A DNA stretch of 64,000 bases from Micromonospora sp. WMMD1155. Its GTDB lineage: Bacteria > Actinomycetota > Actinomycetes > Mycobacteriales > Micromonosporaceae. The position numbers and the translations under genes were made by a program. Below, in pieces: positions 9,322 to 17,716 of the stretch; position 1 is the first letter of the stretch, and every line of letters starts with the position of its first letter. Where the stretch lies: positions 5,890,501-5,954,500 of the forward strand of contig NZ_CP120742.1 of NCBI RefSeq assembly GCF_029581275.1, written 5' to 3'. Below the pieces are notes generated by a model that was not told where the DNA came from, made no database searches, and saw nothing but the letters and a program-made list of their open reading frames with translations.

Positions 9322-11163
9322 ATGAGCGTACGGATCGAGGCGCCGCGGACCACCCGGCGGACCCGGCTCGCCGGTCGTCGGCCGACGCCGACGCCCGTCG
9401 TCGAGGACTTCGCGCCCGCGCCGTCCCCGGACGGCGGCCGGGTCGCGTACCTCTCCGACCGGGCCGGTACGCCCGCCGTCTGGGTCCGTGCGGTCGGCGC
9501 GGATGACGCCGTCGCGCTGCCGACCGGTGACGATCCGGTGCTGGCGGTGAGCTGGTCCCCGGACGGGCAGTGGCTGGCCTGCGTCGTCGCTCCCGGCGGC
9601 GCGCCCCGTACCGAGGTGTGGCTGCTCCGGCCGGACGGCAGCGGGCGCCACCAGGTCGCCGGTTTCGGACAGCGCAGCGCGACGCCGGCCGGTTGGCTGG
9701 CGGCCGGCGCGGTCCTGATGGTCACCGAGACCGCCGAGCGGGGTGCCGCCGTCCTGGTCGACGCGGGCACCGGGCACCGGCGGGTGCTCGCCGAAGGTGA
9801 CCTGCTCACCCTGCTGGACGTCAGCCCGGACGCCCGCAGCGCCCTGCTGCGCCGTGGTCCCCGCAACGCCCGTTGGTTGGAACTGCTCGACGTGGTGACC
9901 GGCGAACGACGGCGGCTGTCGCCGGACACCGGCCGGGGCAGCACCGACCAGGGCTGGTTCGCCCCGGACGGGACGGGTGTGTTGGCCCGCACCGACGCGT
10001 ACTCGGAGCTGGCCGGGCTGGTGCGGATCGACCCGAGCCGCCCGGAGTCGACGCCGACCCGGCTCGCCTGGCGGCCGGACGCCGAACTGGAGCAGGTGGC
10101 CCTGACCGCCGACGGACGCCGGGCGGCCCTGCTGTGGAACACCTACGGTGGCCGCAGCGAGCTGAGCCTGCTCGACCTCGCCACTGGGGTGCAGCGGGCC
10201 GTCGCCGCCCCTGGTGAGGTGCTCGACGACGCCGTCTTCGCCGCCGAGGGTGGTCTGCTCTGCCTCACCGCGCAGGGGTCGGTGCGGCCCCGGGAGGTCT
10301 GGCTGGTAGACCCGACGACCGGGGTGCCACGTCCGCTCCGGCCGGACGCCGACGTCGCGCGTACCGATGCCGCCGGTGTCGCGCCACAACTGGTCGACCT
10401 GCGTGCCCGCGACGGGCTGCCGCTGTCCGGTTGGCTCTACCGTCCGGCCGGGCCGGGGCCGTGGCCCACCGCCATCAGCCTGCACGGTGGCCCGGAGGCG
10501 CAGGAGCGTCCCCGCTACAACCCGCTGTTCCAGGCTCTCGTGGCGCAGGGAGTCGCGGTGTTCGCGCCGAACGTGCGCGGTTCGTCGGGTTTCGGCCGGA
10601 CCTTCGTGGCCGCCGACAACCTCGCCGGCCGCTACGGTGCCATCGCCGACGTCGCGGCGTGCGCCGACCACCTCGTCGACATCGGGGTGGCCCGCCCGGG
10701 GCAGCTCGGCTGCCTCGGCCGCTCCTACGGTGGTTACCTGGTCCTCGCCGTGCTGGTGAACTTCCCCGGACTGTTCGCCACCGGGGTCGCCGAGTGCGGG
10801 ATCTCCGACTTCCACACCTTCTTCGCCGGCACCGAGCCGTGGATCGCCGCCGCCGCCGTCAGCAAGTACGGCCACCCGGTGCGCGACGCCGACCTGCTAC
10901 GGGACCTGTCGCCGATGACCCACCTCGACCGGCTCGACGTGCCGCTCCTGCTCATCCACGGCGCCAACGACACGAACGTGCCGGCGGGCGAGTCGGCGCA
11001 GGTAGCGCAGGCGCTCGCCGCCCGCGACGCGCCGTACGCCCATCTCGTCCTGACCGGTGAGGGGCACGACTTCCTGGCCCGCGACAACGCCGAGGCGGCG
11101 CGTACGGCGACCACCGCCTGGCTCACCCGGCACCTCGCCGTGACGGCGACCACGGTCGGCTGA
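9322..11163 (+). CDS. S9 family prolyl-oligopeptidase-like peptidase
   Basis: The 613-residue protein has an N-terminal beta-propeller with TolB/WD40-like repeats (APSPDGGRVAYLSD; SWSPDGQWLA; VSPDARSALL) and a C-terminal alpha/beta hydrolase domain. The triad is Ser468 in GRSYGGY, an Asp near 550 in HGANDTNVP, and His582 in GEGHDF. There is no signal peptide, so it is cytosolic. The start codon touches the stop of the amidotransferase gene (TAG then ATG), so the two are translated from one message. In NAGGN osmolyte clusters a ligase, an amidotransferase and a peptidase also occur together; here the peptidase belongs to another family. Confidence 0.85.
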   Translation: MSVRIEAPRTTRRTRLAGRRPTPTPVVEDFAPAPSPDGGRVAYLSDRAGTPAVWVRAVGADDAVALPTGDDPVLAVSWSPDGQWLACVVAPGGAPRTEVWLLRPDGSGRHQVAGFGQRSATPAGWLAAGAVLMVTETAERGAAVLVDAGTGHRRVLAEGDLLTLLDVSPDARSALLRRGPRNARWLELLDVVTGERRRLSPDTGRGSTDQGWFAPDGTGVLARTDAYSELAGLVRIDPSRPESTPTRLAWRPDAELEQVALTADGRRAALLWNTYGGRSELSLLDLATGVQRAVAAPGEVLDDAVFAAEGGLLCLTAQGSVRPREVWLVDPTTGVPRPLRPDADVARTDAAGVAPQLVDLRARDGLPLSGWLYRPAGPGPWPTAISLHGGPEAQERPRYNPLFQALVAQGVAVFAPNVRGSSGFGRTFVAADNLAGRYGAIADVAACADHLVDIGVARPGQLGCLGRSYGGYLVLAVLVNFPGLFATGVAECGISDFHTFFAGTEPWIAAAAVSKYGHPVRDADLLRDLSPMTHLDRLDVPLLLIHGANDTNVPAGESAQVAQALAARDAPYAHLVLTGEGHDFLARDNAEAARTATTAWLTRHLAVTATTVG

Positions 11164-11180
11164 GGCGCTATCCTGCGCCG

Positions 11181-11735
11181 GTGGACGTCACGGCGCAGGG
11201 CGAGCGGTTGGCCGCCGACCTGGGCCGCTGGTTGACCGACCTGATCTTCGTCGACCTGGACACCGACGACGTCACCGCACTGGTGATCGACTCGGTGGTG
11301 CGGTGGGCCGACGCCCAGGGTTGGCGGGTCTACCGGCGCGCGCCGAGCGTCCTGCCGTTGCCACCGCCGCTTCAGCAGCGATACTCGGTCCTCGACGTGG
11401 CGTGCGCCCGCCCGGACGGTCCGCCCGTGGTCGTGGAGGTCGACCACACCGACCGCTCCCGGACGGTGCAGAAGCTGCTCGCGGAGGCGGACGCCGGGCG
11501 GATCCCGATCTGGGTGCGCTGGGGGGTCGGGCGTTTCACCGCGCCGCCACCGCCGGTGCGGATGGTGACCGTCGAGGTGATGCGGCGTGCCGGGTCGGCC
11601 GGGCAGGGGCGGCTGCACAGCCGCACCGGCGACCGCCCCGCTCCGGCGCACTCGACCGGAGGGGGCACGGCTGCCGCGCAGGTGTTGCCGATCCCGCTGG
11701 CCGACCCACTTTCGGACCCGGGCTCGGGCACCTGA
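11181..11735 (+). CDS. Hypothetical protein, possible nuclease-like fold
   Basis: I do not recognise this 184-residue protein. It starts at GTG 11181, only 17 bp after the peptidase gene, and so is probably the last gene of that operon. The first 130 residues look folded: an acidic helical start, then LDVACARPDGPPVVVEVDHTD and a predicted helix-strand (KLLAEADAGRIPIWVRW). The D...(E)xD strand pattern recalls restriction-endonuclease-like folds, but the lysine of a PD-(D/E)xK site is not clear. The last 50 residues are Pro/Gly/Ser-rich and probably disordered. Confidence 0.6.
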   Translation: MDVTAQGERLAADLGRWLTDLIFVDLDTDDVTALVIDSVVRWADAQGWRVYRRAPSVLPLPPPLQQRYSVLDVACARPDGPPVVVEVDHTDRSRTVQKLLAEADAGRIPIWVRWGVGRFTAPPPPVRMVTVEVMRRAGSAGQGRLHSRTGDRPAPAHSTGGGTAAAQVLPIPLADPLSDPGSGT

Positions 11736-11808
11736 AGCGAATCGTAAGCGGGGACCGGCAGAGTTCTGGGTGTCACCGGAGAACACGACCGACAGCCAGG
11801 AGAATCCG

Positions 11809-12363
11809 ATGCGCAAGCTCATCAACTCGACCTACGTCACCCTCGACGGCGTCATCGAGAACCCGATGTGGACCTCGCCGTACTTCGACGAAGAGGCGAT
11901 GAGCCTCGCCGGCGAGCAGACCGACGAGGCGGACGCGATGCTCATGGGCCGGGCCACCTACGACGGCATGTCCGTCGCCTGGCCGAACATGGACGAGAGC
12001 GACCCGAACACCGGCGCCGCGTACTTCAACAACGTCAAGAAGTACGTCGCCTCGACCACCCTGACCAACCCCACCTGGAAGAACACCGAGGTGCTCCAGG
12101 GAGACCTGGTCGAGGCGGTCCGCGCGCTCAAGGCCCAGGAGGGGCGGAACATCATCCAGTACGGGTTCGGCTCGGTCACCGCGCAGCTGATCCGCGCGGG
12201 TCTGGTGGACGAGGTCCGGTTCTGGATCCACCCCGTGCTGGAGGGCGGCGCCAGCCTGACGGTGCCGCTGACCGACTTCAAGGCGTCGTTCGACCTGGTC
12301 GACACCCGGGTGCACAAGAGCGGCGTGATCGTCGCCTCGTACCGGCCGAAGACGACGGCCTGA
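11809..12363 (+). CDS. Dihydrofolate reductase family (RibD C-terminal-like) protein
   Basis: The 184-residue protein belongs to the DHFR/RibD C-terminal superfamily often annotated as dihydrofolate reductase family protein. It opens with the beta-strand INSTYVTLDGVIENP, has DAMLMGRATYDGM at about residues 44-56, and the cofactor-side motif IIQYGFGSVTAQLIRAGLVDEV at about 118-138. Members use NADPH to reduce small heterocycles or have unknown substrates; this is not the housekeeping FolA. AGGAG lies 7 nt upstream of the ATG. It is convergent with the BTAD regulator gene, with only 7 bp between stops. Confidence 0.85.
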   Translation: MRKLINSTYVTLDGVIENPMWTSPYFDEEAMSLAGEQTDEADAMLMGRATYDGMSVAWPNMDESDPNTGAAYFNNVKKYVASTTLTNPTWKNTEVLQGDLVEAVRALKAQEGRNIIQYGFGSVTAQLIRAGLVDEVRFWIHPVLEGGASLTVPLTDFKASFDLVDTRVHKSGVIVASYRPKTTA

Positions 12364-12370
12364 CCGACAC

Positions 12371-15300
12371 TCAGAGCTGGGCTCGGGCCTCGCCCGGGCT
12401 CAGCTTCGCGCCCTCGGCGAGCAACGCGTCCAACCGCTCCGGCCCGAGTTCGGCCCGCAGGCGCTCGGTCACCCGGTCGACGTCGTCGCGTTCGGCGGGC
12501 GCGGCGGGGGACCGCGTGGCGAGCCGGGCGGCGGCTGCGGCGCCCAGCAGCCGGGCGGCGACCTCGGGGGAGCGCACCGCCGCGGCCATCCCCTCCAGCG
12601 GCCCGACCGCGTCGCGCATCGTCGCCATCGCCTCGGCGGCGTCGAACGCCTCGATGTGCAGGGCCAGCGCGGCGTCCGGGTCACCGCCCTGCTCGATCGC
12701 GTAGCCCAGCTCGACCAGGACCATCGGCAGGTACAGCGCCGGCTGGCTCTCGCCGCGGCCCAGCTCGACGAGGTGGCTGAGGTGGGTGACGGCCAGGTCG
12801 AGTTTCCCGTCGCGGCGGGCGGCCAGCCCGAGGCTCATCTCCGCGAAGACCAGCGCACCGGGCGAGCCCTGCTCCACCGCCAGGCCGTACGCCCGTTCGG
12901 CCAGCTCCCGGCCCTGGGTGTAGTCGCGGGTCTGCACCGCGAGCCAGGCCAACCAGGACAGCTCGGCGCAGACCTGCGGCCAGAGCGCCAGTTCCTCGGC
13001 CCAGCGCAGCCCTTCCCGGTGCAGCGCGGCGGCGCGCTCGTGCTCGCCGCGCATGTCGGCCAGCCCGCCCACCCACTCGGTCGCCCGGAGACGGCCCCAC
13101 CGGTCGCCGAGGTCGGCGAACAGCGCTGCGCTGCGCGTCGCGGTGCGTTCCAGGGTGGCCTGGTCACCGTTCGCGTGCGCGAGGTGGGCCAGGGAGGTGA
13201 GCACCGCGGCCTCGGTCCACCTGTCGACCGCGGCGGTGGGCAGCAGCTCCGCCGCCAGTGCCAGGTCACCGTGCTCGATCACCGCGTTGGCCGCGAACCA
13301 GGCGGCGTGGCCGTCCGGGTCGACGGCCACCGCTGCGCGTACGTCGTCGGGCGCGACCGCCTCGCCCAGCGACAGGGCGAAACCGACGCGCCACGGGGCC
13401 GCGCGGGCCTCCTGTTCCGGGTCGCCGGGCACGGTCAGCGCCCGCCGCGCCTCGGTGAGCCGGCCGCGCAGGTGCCAGTACCAGCTCAGCGCGACCGTCA
13501 GGCGCAACCCACCACCGTGACCGAGGGCCGACCGCAGGTTCGCCGTCTCGGCGTCCAGCAGCGCCAGCCACCGTTGTTGGTCTGCCCCGCGCAGTTCCGG
13601 GTCGGCGCGCTCGGCCAGCTCGGTGTAGTAGGCCGCGTGCCGTGCGCGTACCTCGTCGGGGTCGGTCAGGCGGTCCAGGCAGAACGCGGCGACCGATTCG
13701 AGCAGCCGGTAGCGGGGGTCCGCGCCGGAGTCGTCGAGCACCACCAGCGACCGGTCCACCAGTCGGGCCAGGGTGTCCAGATCGGTATCGCAGACGCGTT
13801 CGGCGGCCTCCGGGCTGCAGCCGTCCCGGAACACCGCCAGCCGGGCCAGCACCGCCCGGTCGCTCTCGTCGAGGAGGTCCCAGCTCCAGCCGATCACCGC
13901 GGTGAGCGTCCGCTGCCGCAGCGGTACGTCCCGCTGTGCGGTGCTGAGCAGCCGGAACCGGTCGTCGAGCCGGTCCACCACACCCTGCACGCCCAGCGCG
14001 CGCACCCGGGTCGCGGCCAACTCCAACGCCAGCGGAAGGCCGTCGAGGCGACGGCAGAGCTGCGCGACCGCCGACGCCGTCCGCTCGTCGAGGCGGAAAC
14101 CGCGCTGCTGGGCGCTCGCGCGGGCCGCGAACAACCGGGCCGCCGCCGAGTGCCGGACCGCGTCCAGGTCACCGTCCTCGGGCACCGGCAGCGGGGGTAC
14201 CTCCCAGAGCAGTTCCCCGGTCAGACCGAGTGGCTCGCGGCTGGTGGCCAGCACCCGCAGCCCGGGTACGTCGCGCAGCAGTCGGGCGACCAGCGCGGCC
14301 ACCGGCTCGACGACATGCTCGCAGTTGTCCAGCACGAGCAGGAGTCGGCGGTGCCGCAGGGCCGCGACCACCCGGTCGGTGGGGGACAGGCTCGCGCCGA
14401 CGGTCTCGTGGGCGCCCAGGGCGGCGAGCACCTGCTCGGCGACGAGGGTGTCGCCAGCCGGCAGCGGGGCCAGCTCGACCAGTTGGACGCCGTCGGGAAC
14501 GGACAGCTCGCGGGCCGTCTCGACGGCCAGTCGGGTCTTCCCGACGCCACCCGGGCCGACGAGCGTGACCAGTCGCTGCCGGGGCAGCAGCGCACCCAAC
14601 TCGGCCAACGCCTCGTTCCGCCCGACCAACTCGTCCAGCTGTGCCGGTAGGCCGCTGCTGCGGAGGATCGTGGCCCTCGGCGGCGGGCTCAGGCTCGCGT
14701 CCTGTTCGAGGATCCGGCGGTGCAGCGCGACCAACTCCGGGCCGGGGTCGAGACCCAACTCGTCGGCGAGCCGGTCGCGCAGATCCGCGTAGCTGTCCAA
14801 CGCCTCGGACTGGCGGCCCGCCGCGTACAGCGCGCGCAACTGCACGGCCCGCAGCCCTTCCCGCAGCGGGTGCCGGGCGACCAATTCGGCCAGGTCGGCG
14901 GCGACCAGGTCGTGTTCACCCCGGGCCAGCCGGGCCTCGGCCAACCGCTCGTGCACCGCGAGGCGCTGCTCGGTCAGGCGGGTCGCCTCGGCCCGGACGA
15001 ACTCGGCGTCGGCCACGTCGGCGTACGCCTCGCCGCGCCACAACGCCAGGGCTTCGTTGAGCCGGTCGACGTCGGTGCCGCAGGCCAGCTCGGCGAACCG
15101 GTCCGCGTCGACGGCATCGGCCCGCAGCAGGTAACCGGGCGGCCTCGACTCCACCAGGTCCCGTGCGCCCGGCTCGGCGTCGTTGAGCGCCTTGCGCAAC
15201 TGGGACACACGTACCTGCAGGGCGCCGGCGGGATTGGCGGGGGAATCGTCACCCCACAGGTCGTCGATGAGGCGGTCCGCCGAGACCACCTGGTTGCGGT

Positions 15301-15415
15301 TGGTCAGCAGGTCCGCCAGCAACACACGGACCTTGGTGCCGGGCACCACCACCGGCTCGCCGGCGTCGGTGGTCACGGCGAGCGGCCCGAGCACCCCGAA
15401 CTGCACGGCGGACAT
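12371..15415 (-). CDS. Large AfsR/SARP-like regulator (BTAD, NB-ARC ATPase, TPR)
   Basis: A 1014-residue transcriptional regulator. Residues 1-95 form an OmpR-type winged helix (ALQVRVSQLRKALND), about 100-245 the bacterial transcriptional activator domain, and about 265-500 an NB-ARC/STAND ATPase with Walker A VGPGGVGKTRL, Walker B LLLVLDNCEHV and the sensor TSREPLGLTGE. The rest is helical TPR-like sequence. Such proteins switch on nearby operons, often secondary metabolism, after ligand-driven ATP-dependent assembly. The ATG at 15415 begins MSAVQFGVLGPLAV, the usual family start. The target is unknown; the adjacent DHFR-like and DJ-1 genes are candidates. Confidence 0.85.
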   Translation of the reverse strand: MSAVQFGVLGPLAVTTDAGEPVVVPGTKVRVLLADLLTNRNQVVSADRLIDDLWGDDSPANPAGALQVRVSQLRKALNDAEPGARDLVESRPPGYLLRADAVDADRFAELACGTDVDRLNEALALWRGEAYADVADAEFVRAEATRLTEQRLAVHERLAEARLARGEHDLVAADLAELVARHPLREGLRAVQLRALYAAGRQSEALDSYADLRDRLADELGLDPGPELVALHRRILEQDASLSPPPRATILRSSGLPAQLDELVGRNEALAELGALLPRQRLVTLVGPGGVGKTRLAVETARELSVPDGVQLVELAPLPAGDTLVAEQVLAALGAHETVGASLSPTDRVVAALRHRRLLLVLDNCEHVVEPVAALVARLLRDVPGLRVLATSREPLGLTGELLWEVPPLPVPEDGDLDAVRHSAAARLFAARASAQQRGFRLDERTASAVAQLCRRLDGLPLALELAATRVRALGVQGVVDRLDDRFRLLSTAQRDVPLRQRTLTAVIGWSWDLLDESDRAVLARLAVFRDGCSPEAAERVCDTDLDTLARLVDRSLVVLDDSGADPRYRLLESVAAFCLDRLTDPDEVRARHAAYYTELAERADPELRGADQQRWLALLDAETANLRSALGHGGGLRLTVALSWYWHLRGRLTEARRALTVPGDPEQEARAAPWRVGFALSLGEAVAPDDVRAAVAVDPDGHAAWFAANAVIEHGDLALAAELLPTAAVDRWTEAAVLTSLAHLAHANGDQATLERTATRSAALFADLGDRWGRLRATEWVGGLADMRGEHERAAALHREGLRWAEELALWPQVCAELSWLAWLAVQTRDYTQGRELAERAYGLAVEQGSPGALVFAEMSLGLAARRDGKLDLAVTHLSHLVELGRGESQPALYLPMVLVELGYAIEQGGDPDAALALHIEAFDAAEAMATMRDAVGPLEGMAAAVRSPEVAARLLGAAAAARLATRSPAAPAERDDVDRVTERLRAELGPERLDALLAEGAKLSPGEARAQL

Positions 15416-15476
15416 CCTATCGCCGGTCAGGCGACCGGACGCCGACCGTGAACGTGGCGCCGCGCGAGCGACGCGG

Positions 15477-16421
15477 TCAGGGGTTGAACGCCCTGCGGTA
15501 GGCGGTCGGGGTGGTGGCGAAGGCGCGGCGGAAGTGGGCTCGCAGATTGGTGGCGGTGCCCAGTCCGGTTCGCCGGGCGATCTCGTCGATGGTGACGGCG
15601 TCGTCCTCGAGCAGGGTGCACGCGGCACGGAGTCGTTGCTGGGTCAGCCATGCCTGCGGGCTCATCCCGAACTGGTGCCGGAAGTTGCGGTGCAGCGTAC
15701 GGGTGGATTGCAGGCCCTGCCGGGCGAGGTCCGCGACCGTGATCGGCAGGTGCAGGCGAGCGACCGCCCACCCGGTGACAGCGGCCAGGTCGGCGTCGTC
15801 GGTGACCCCCTGGACGGGGATGAACTGGGCCTGGCCCCCGGCGCGGTGCAGTGGGGTGACCATGACGCGCGCGCGTTCGATGGCTGCGGTCTGACCGTGG
15901 TCCCGGCCGATCAGGTAGAGGCACAGGTCGAGGCCCGCGGCCAGTCCGGCGCTGGTCAGCACCCGTCCCTCATCGATGTACAGCGCGTTCGCGTCGACGG
16001 TGACCTGGGGGTGTTCGCGGGCCAGCGCCTCGGCGTGGATCCAATGGGTGGTGGCCCGTCGGCCGTCGAGCAGCCCGGCCTGGGCGAGCGCGAACGCGCC
16101 GGTGCAGATCGACGCGACACGCGCGCCCCGGCGGTACGCGTCGACCAGGGCGTCGAGCGCTCGGACCGGCGCGGGTCCACGGGCGAAGCCGGGCACGATC
16201 ACGGTGTCGGCGCGGCTCACGGCGTCGAGGGTGGCGTCGACGGTCATGCCGAGTCCGGGGGTGGTGGTCGGAGCGGGGCCGCCGTCGGGGGAGCAGACGG
16301 TCGTTGCGTACCGGCCCTGGCCCTCGTGACCGAAGACGTGCGTCGCGATGGTCAGGTCGAAGGCTACGACAGGTGGCAGGGCGAGGACGGCGACCTGGTG
16401 CGTGGCGGATTGCTTGTGCAC
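15477..16421 (-). CDS. GlxA-type regulator: DJ-1/PfpI domain plus AraC HTH
   Basis: The 314-residue protein has an N-terminal DJ-1/PfpI domain (residues about 8-175; nucleophile-elbow cysteine in ASICTGAFALAQAGLLDG) and a C-terminal AraC-type double helix-turn-helix (about 215-310; LHRNFRHQFGMSPQAWL and IDEIARRTGLGTATNLRAHF). The family acts as transcription activators; the DJ-1 part probably binds a small ligand. No ATG exists near the fold start, so GTG 16421 is chosen; it has no clear ribosome site. It is divergent from a stand-alone DJ-1 gene, and a palindrome lies immediately upstream of its start. Confidence 0.8.
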   Translation of the reverse strand: MHKQSATHQVAVLALPPVVAFDLTIATHVFGHEGQGRYATTVCSPDGGPAPTTTPGLGMTVDATLDAVSRADTVIVPGFARGPAPVRALDALVDAYRRGARVASICTGAFALAQAGLLDGRRATTHWIHAEALAREHPQVTVDANALYIDEGRVLTSAGLAAGLDLCLYLIGRDHGQTAAIERARVMVTPLHRAGGQAQFIPVQGVTDDADLAAVTGWAVARLHLPITVADLARQGLQSTRTLHRNFRHQFGMSPQAWLTQQRLRAACTLLEDDAVTIDEIARRTGLGTATNLRAHFRRAFATTPTAYRRAFNP

Positions 16422-16439
16422 AGTGGCAAGAATGCCACT
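16422..16439. promoter_or_regulatory. Putative operator palindrome AGTGGCA-N4-TGCCACT
   Basis: A perfect 7-4-7 inverted repeat abuts the GTG of the GlxA-type regulator and lies 36 bp upstream of the divergent DJ-1 gene. Its position suggests autoregulation plus control of the divergent gene. It resembles, but does not fully match, the TGGC-containing sites of AdpA-like AraC regulators. Confidence 0.5.
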
Positions 16440-16474
16440 CGTGATGCCCGTTGACCGGGCGAGATCCTGACCGG

Positions 16475-17068
16475 GTGCGAATAGAGATCGTGGTTTTCGA
16501 CGGCTTCGACGAGTTGGACGTGTTCGGACCCTTCGAGGTGTTGGCGATGGCGGGCTTCGCCGTCGAGCTGGTCGCGGTCGAGCGGCCGGGGCCGGTACGC
16601 AGCATGCGCGGCGTCCAGCTGCACGTGCCGGCGGTACTCGGACAGGCCGACGGTGTCGTCGTACCGGGCGGGGGCTGGCTGAACCGGGCCGCGGCGGGGA
16701 CGTGGGCGCAGGCGCAGCACGGGGTGCTGCCTGCCCGACTGGCCGAGCTGGCACCGTCGACGCGGTGGCTGGCCTCGGTGTGCACCGGCAGTCTCCTGCT
16801 CGCCGCCGCCGGGCTGTTGACCGGCCGTCGTGCGACGACCAACCGCAACGCGTACGAGGAGCTGCGGGCGTACGGGGTCACCGTCCTCGACGAGCGGGTG
16901 GTCGACGACGGTGACCTCATCACCGCGGGTGCGCTCTCCGCCGGGCTGGACCTGGGCCTGTGGATCACGGAACGCGAAGTCGGCGCGGCGGCCGCCGAAA
17001 CAGTCGCCGCGACGATCGAGTACCGGTGCGCCGCCGGATCCGACCGGCGCGCTGAGGGTGGAGGGTGA
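16475..17068 (+). CDS. DJ-1/PfpI family protein
   Basis: A 197-residue stand-alone DJ-1/PfpI domain. It has the acidic residue in FDGFDELDVFGPFEVL (residues about 8-23), the strand GVVVPGGGW and the elbow cysteine in ASVCTGSLLLAAAGLLTG. The elbow region is strikingly like that of the divergent GlxA-type regulator (ICTGAFALAQAGLLDGRRATT), so both probably handle related ligands. GTG 16475 is chosen because the conserved strand VRIEIVVFDG starts there; TTG 16451 is an alternative. Members include isonitrile hydratases, chaperone-like proteins and amidases; the activity here is open. Confidence 0.8.
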   Translation: MRIEIVVFDGFDELDVFGPFEVLAMAGFAVELVAVERPGPVRSMRGVQLHVPAVLGQADGVVVPGGGWLNRAAAGTWAQAQHGVLPARLAELAPSTRWLASVCTGSLLLAAAGLLTGRRATTNRNAYEELRAYGVTVLDERVVDDGDLITAGALSAGLDLGLWITEREVGAAAAETVAATIEYRCAAGSDRRAEGGG

Positions 17069-17092
17069 CAGTCGGCTGAGCGGTGGGGACGG

Positions 17093-17551
17093 TCAGGGTC
17101 GTCGTTCCGCGCTGCGGCGGACCGCCGCGAGCATCCGCCGTACGCCGAGCATGTGACCGCCCGACCTGAGGAGCAGTTGCCGGTAGAGGCCACCGGTCAG
17201 ACCGGGGAAGACCGCCCGGGTTTCGGCCCGGAGGCGGGATCGGCCCGGCCCGGCCCGTTCGAGCCGGAAGACCAGCGCGTACGTCGAGAACCGGTGGCTG
17301 CCCCGTAACGTCAGCTCCCTCCCGGGGATCGCGGTGGCCACCCGGAACCCGGGGATCGTCGAGCCCTCGGCGAGCGGTCGGGGCCCGGACGCGACGGGGT
17401 CGGCGGTGCCGACCAGGCGGGCGTACGCGCGCATGCCGGGGCCGTCGAACGTGGTTTCGACGACGTGCACGAGGTGCGGCCAGGCTTCGTCGGGCTCGGC
17501 TGTGATGACGGTGACGTGTTCGTCCACGTGCGGCAGTGCGTCGGTTCGCAT
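17093..17551 (-). CDS. SRPBCC (START-like) family protein
   Basis: The 152-residue protein looks like a polyketide cyclase/START-like helix-grip fold: an N-terminal strand (EHVTVITAEPDEAWPHLVHVV), a middle run of beta strands (FRVATAIPGRELTLRGSHRFSTYALVFRLE) and a long C-terminal helix (GGLYRQLLLRSGGHMLGVRRMLAAV). Such domains bind hydrophobic ligands; no catalytic residue can be assigned. The ATG at 17551 starts the conserved part. It ends 25 bp from the convergent DJ-1 gene. Confidence 0.65.
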   Translation of the reverse strand: MRTDALPHVDEHVTVITAEPDEAWPHLVHVVETTFDGPGMRAYARLVGTADPVASGPRPLAEGSTIPGFRVATAIPGRELTLRGSHRFSTYALVFRLERAGPGRSRLRAETRAVFPGLTGGLYRQLLLRSGGHMLGVRRMLAAVRRSAERRP

Positions 17552-17651
17552 GGGCGCCTCCCCGTTCTGCGGTCCATTCTCACCGACCGACCGAAGTTCG
17601 CCGATCCCGGCAATGGCGTGGGGCCGGTTCGCCAGGTAGAAACAGGGGCGA

Positions 17652-17663
17652 GAGAGCGCTCTC
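17652..17663. promoter_or_regulatory. LacI-type operator GAGAGCGCTCTC
   Basis: A perfect 12-bp palindrome centred on CG lies 53 bp upstream of the secreted beta-helix gene. Actinobacterial LacI-family sugar regulators bind such sites (the CebR site is TGGGAGCGCTCCCA). It suggests the gene is repressed until a plant- or fungus-derived oligosaccharide appears. The regulator is not in this window. Confidence 0.55.
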
Positions 17664-17716
17664 ACCGCCCTAGACTGCGCCGGACCCCGCTCCGGGCAGC
17701 GGAGAGGACGAACCGC

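Noticed and set aside
8875..10875. 666-codon minus-strand open frame opposite the amidotransferase and peptidase genes
   Set aside because: It spans two well-defined genes and shows only low-complexity shadow sequence.
12656..14650. 664-codon plus-strand open frame opposite the BTAD regulator
   Set aside because: Composition shadow; the minus strand encodes winged-helix, BTAD and NB-ARC motifs.
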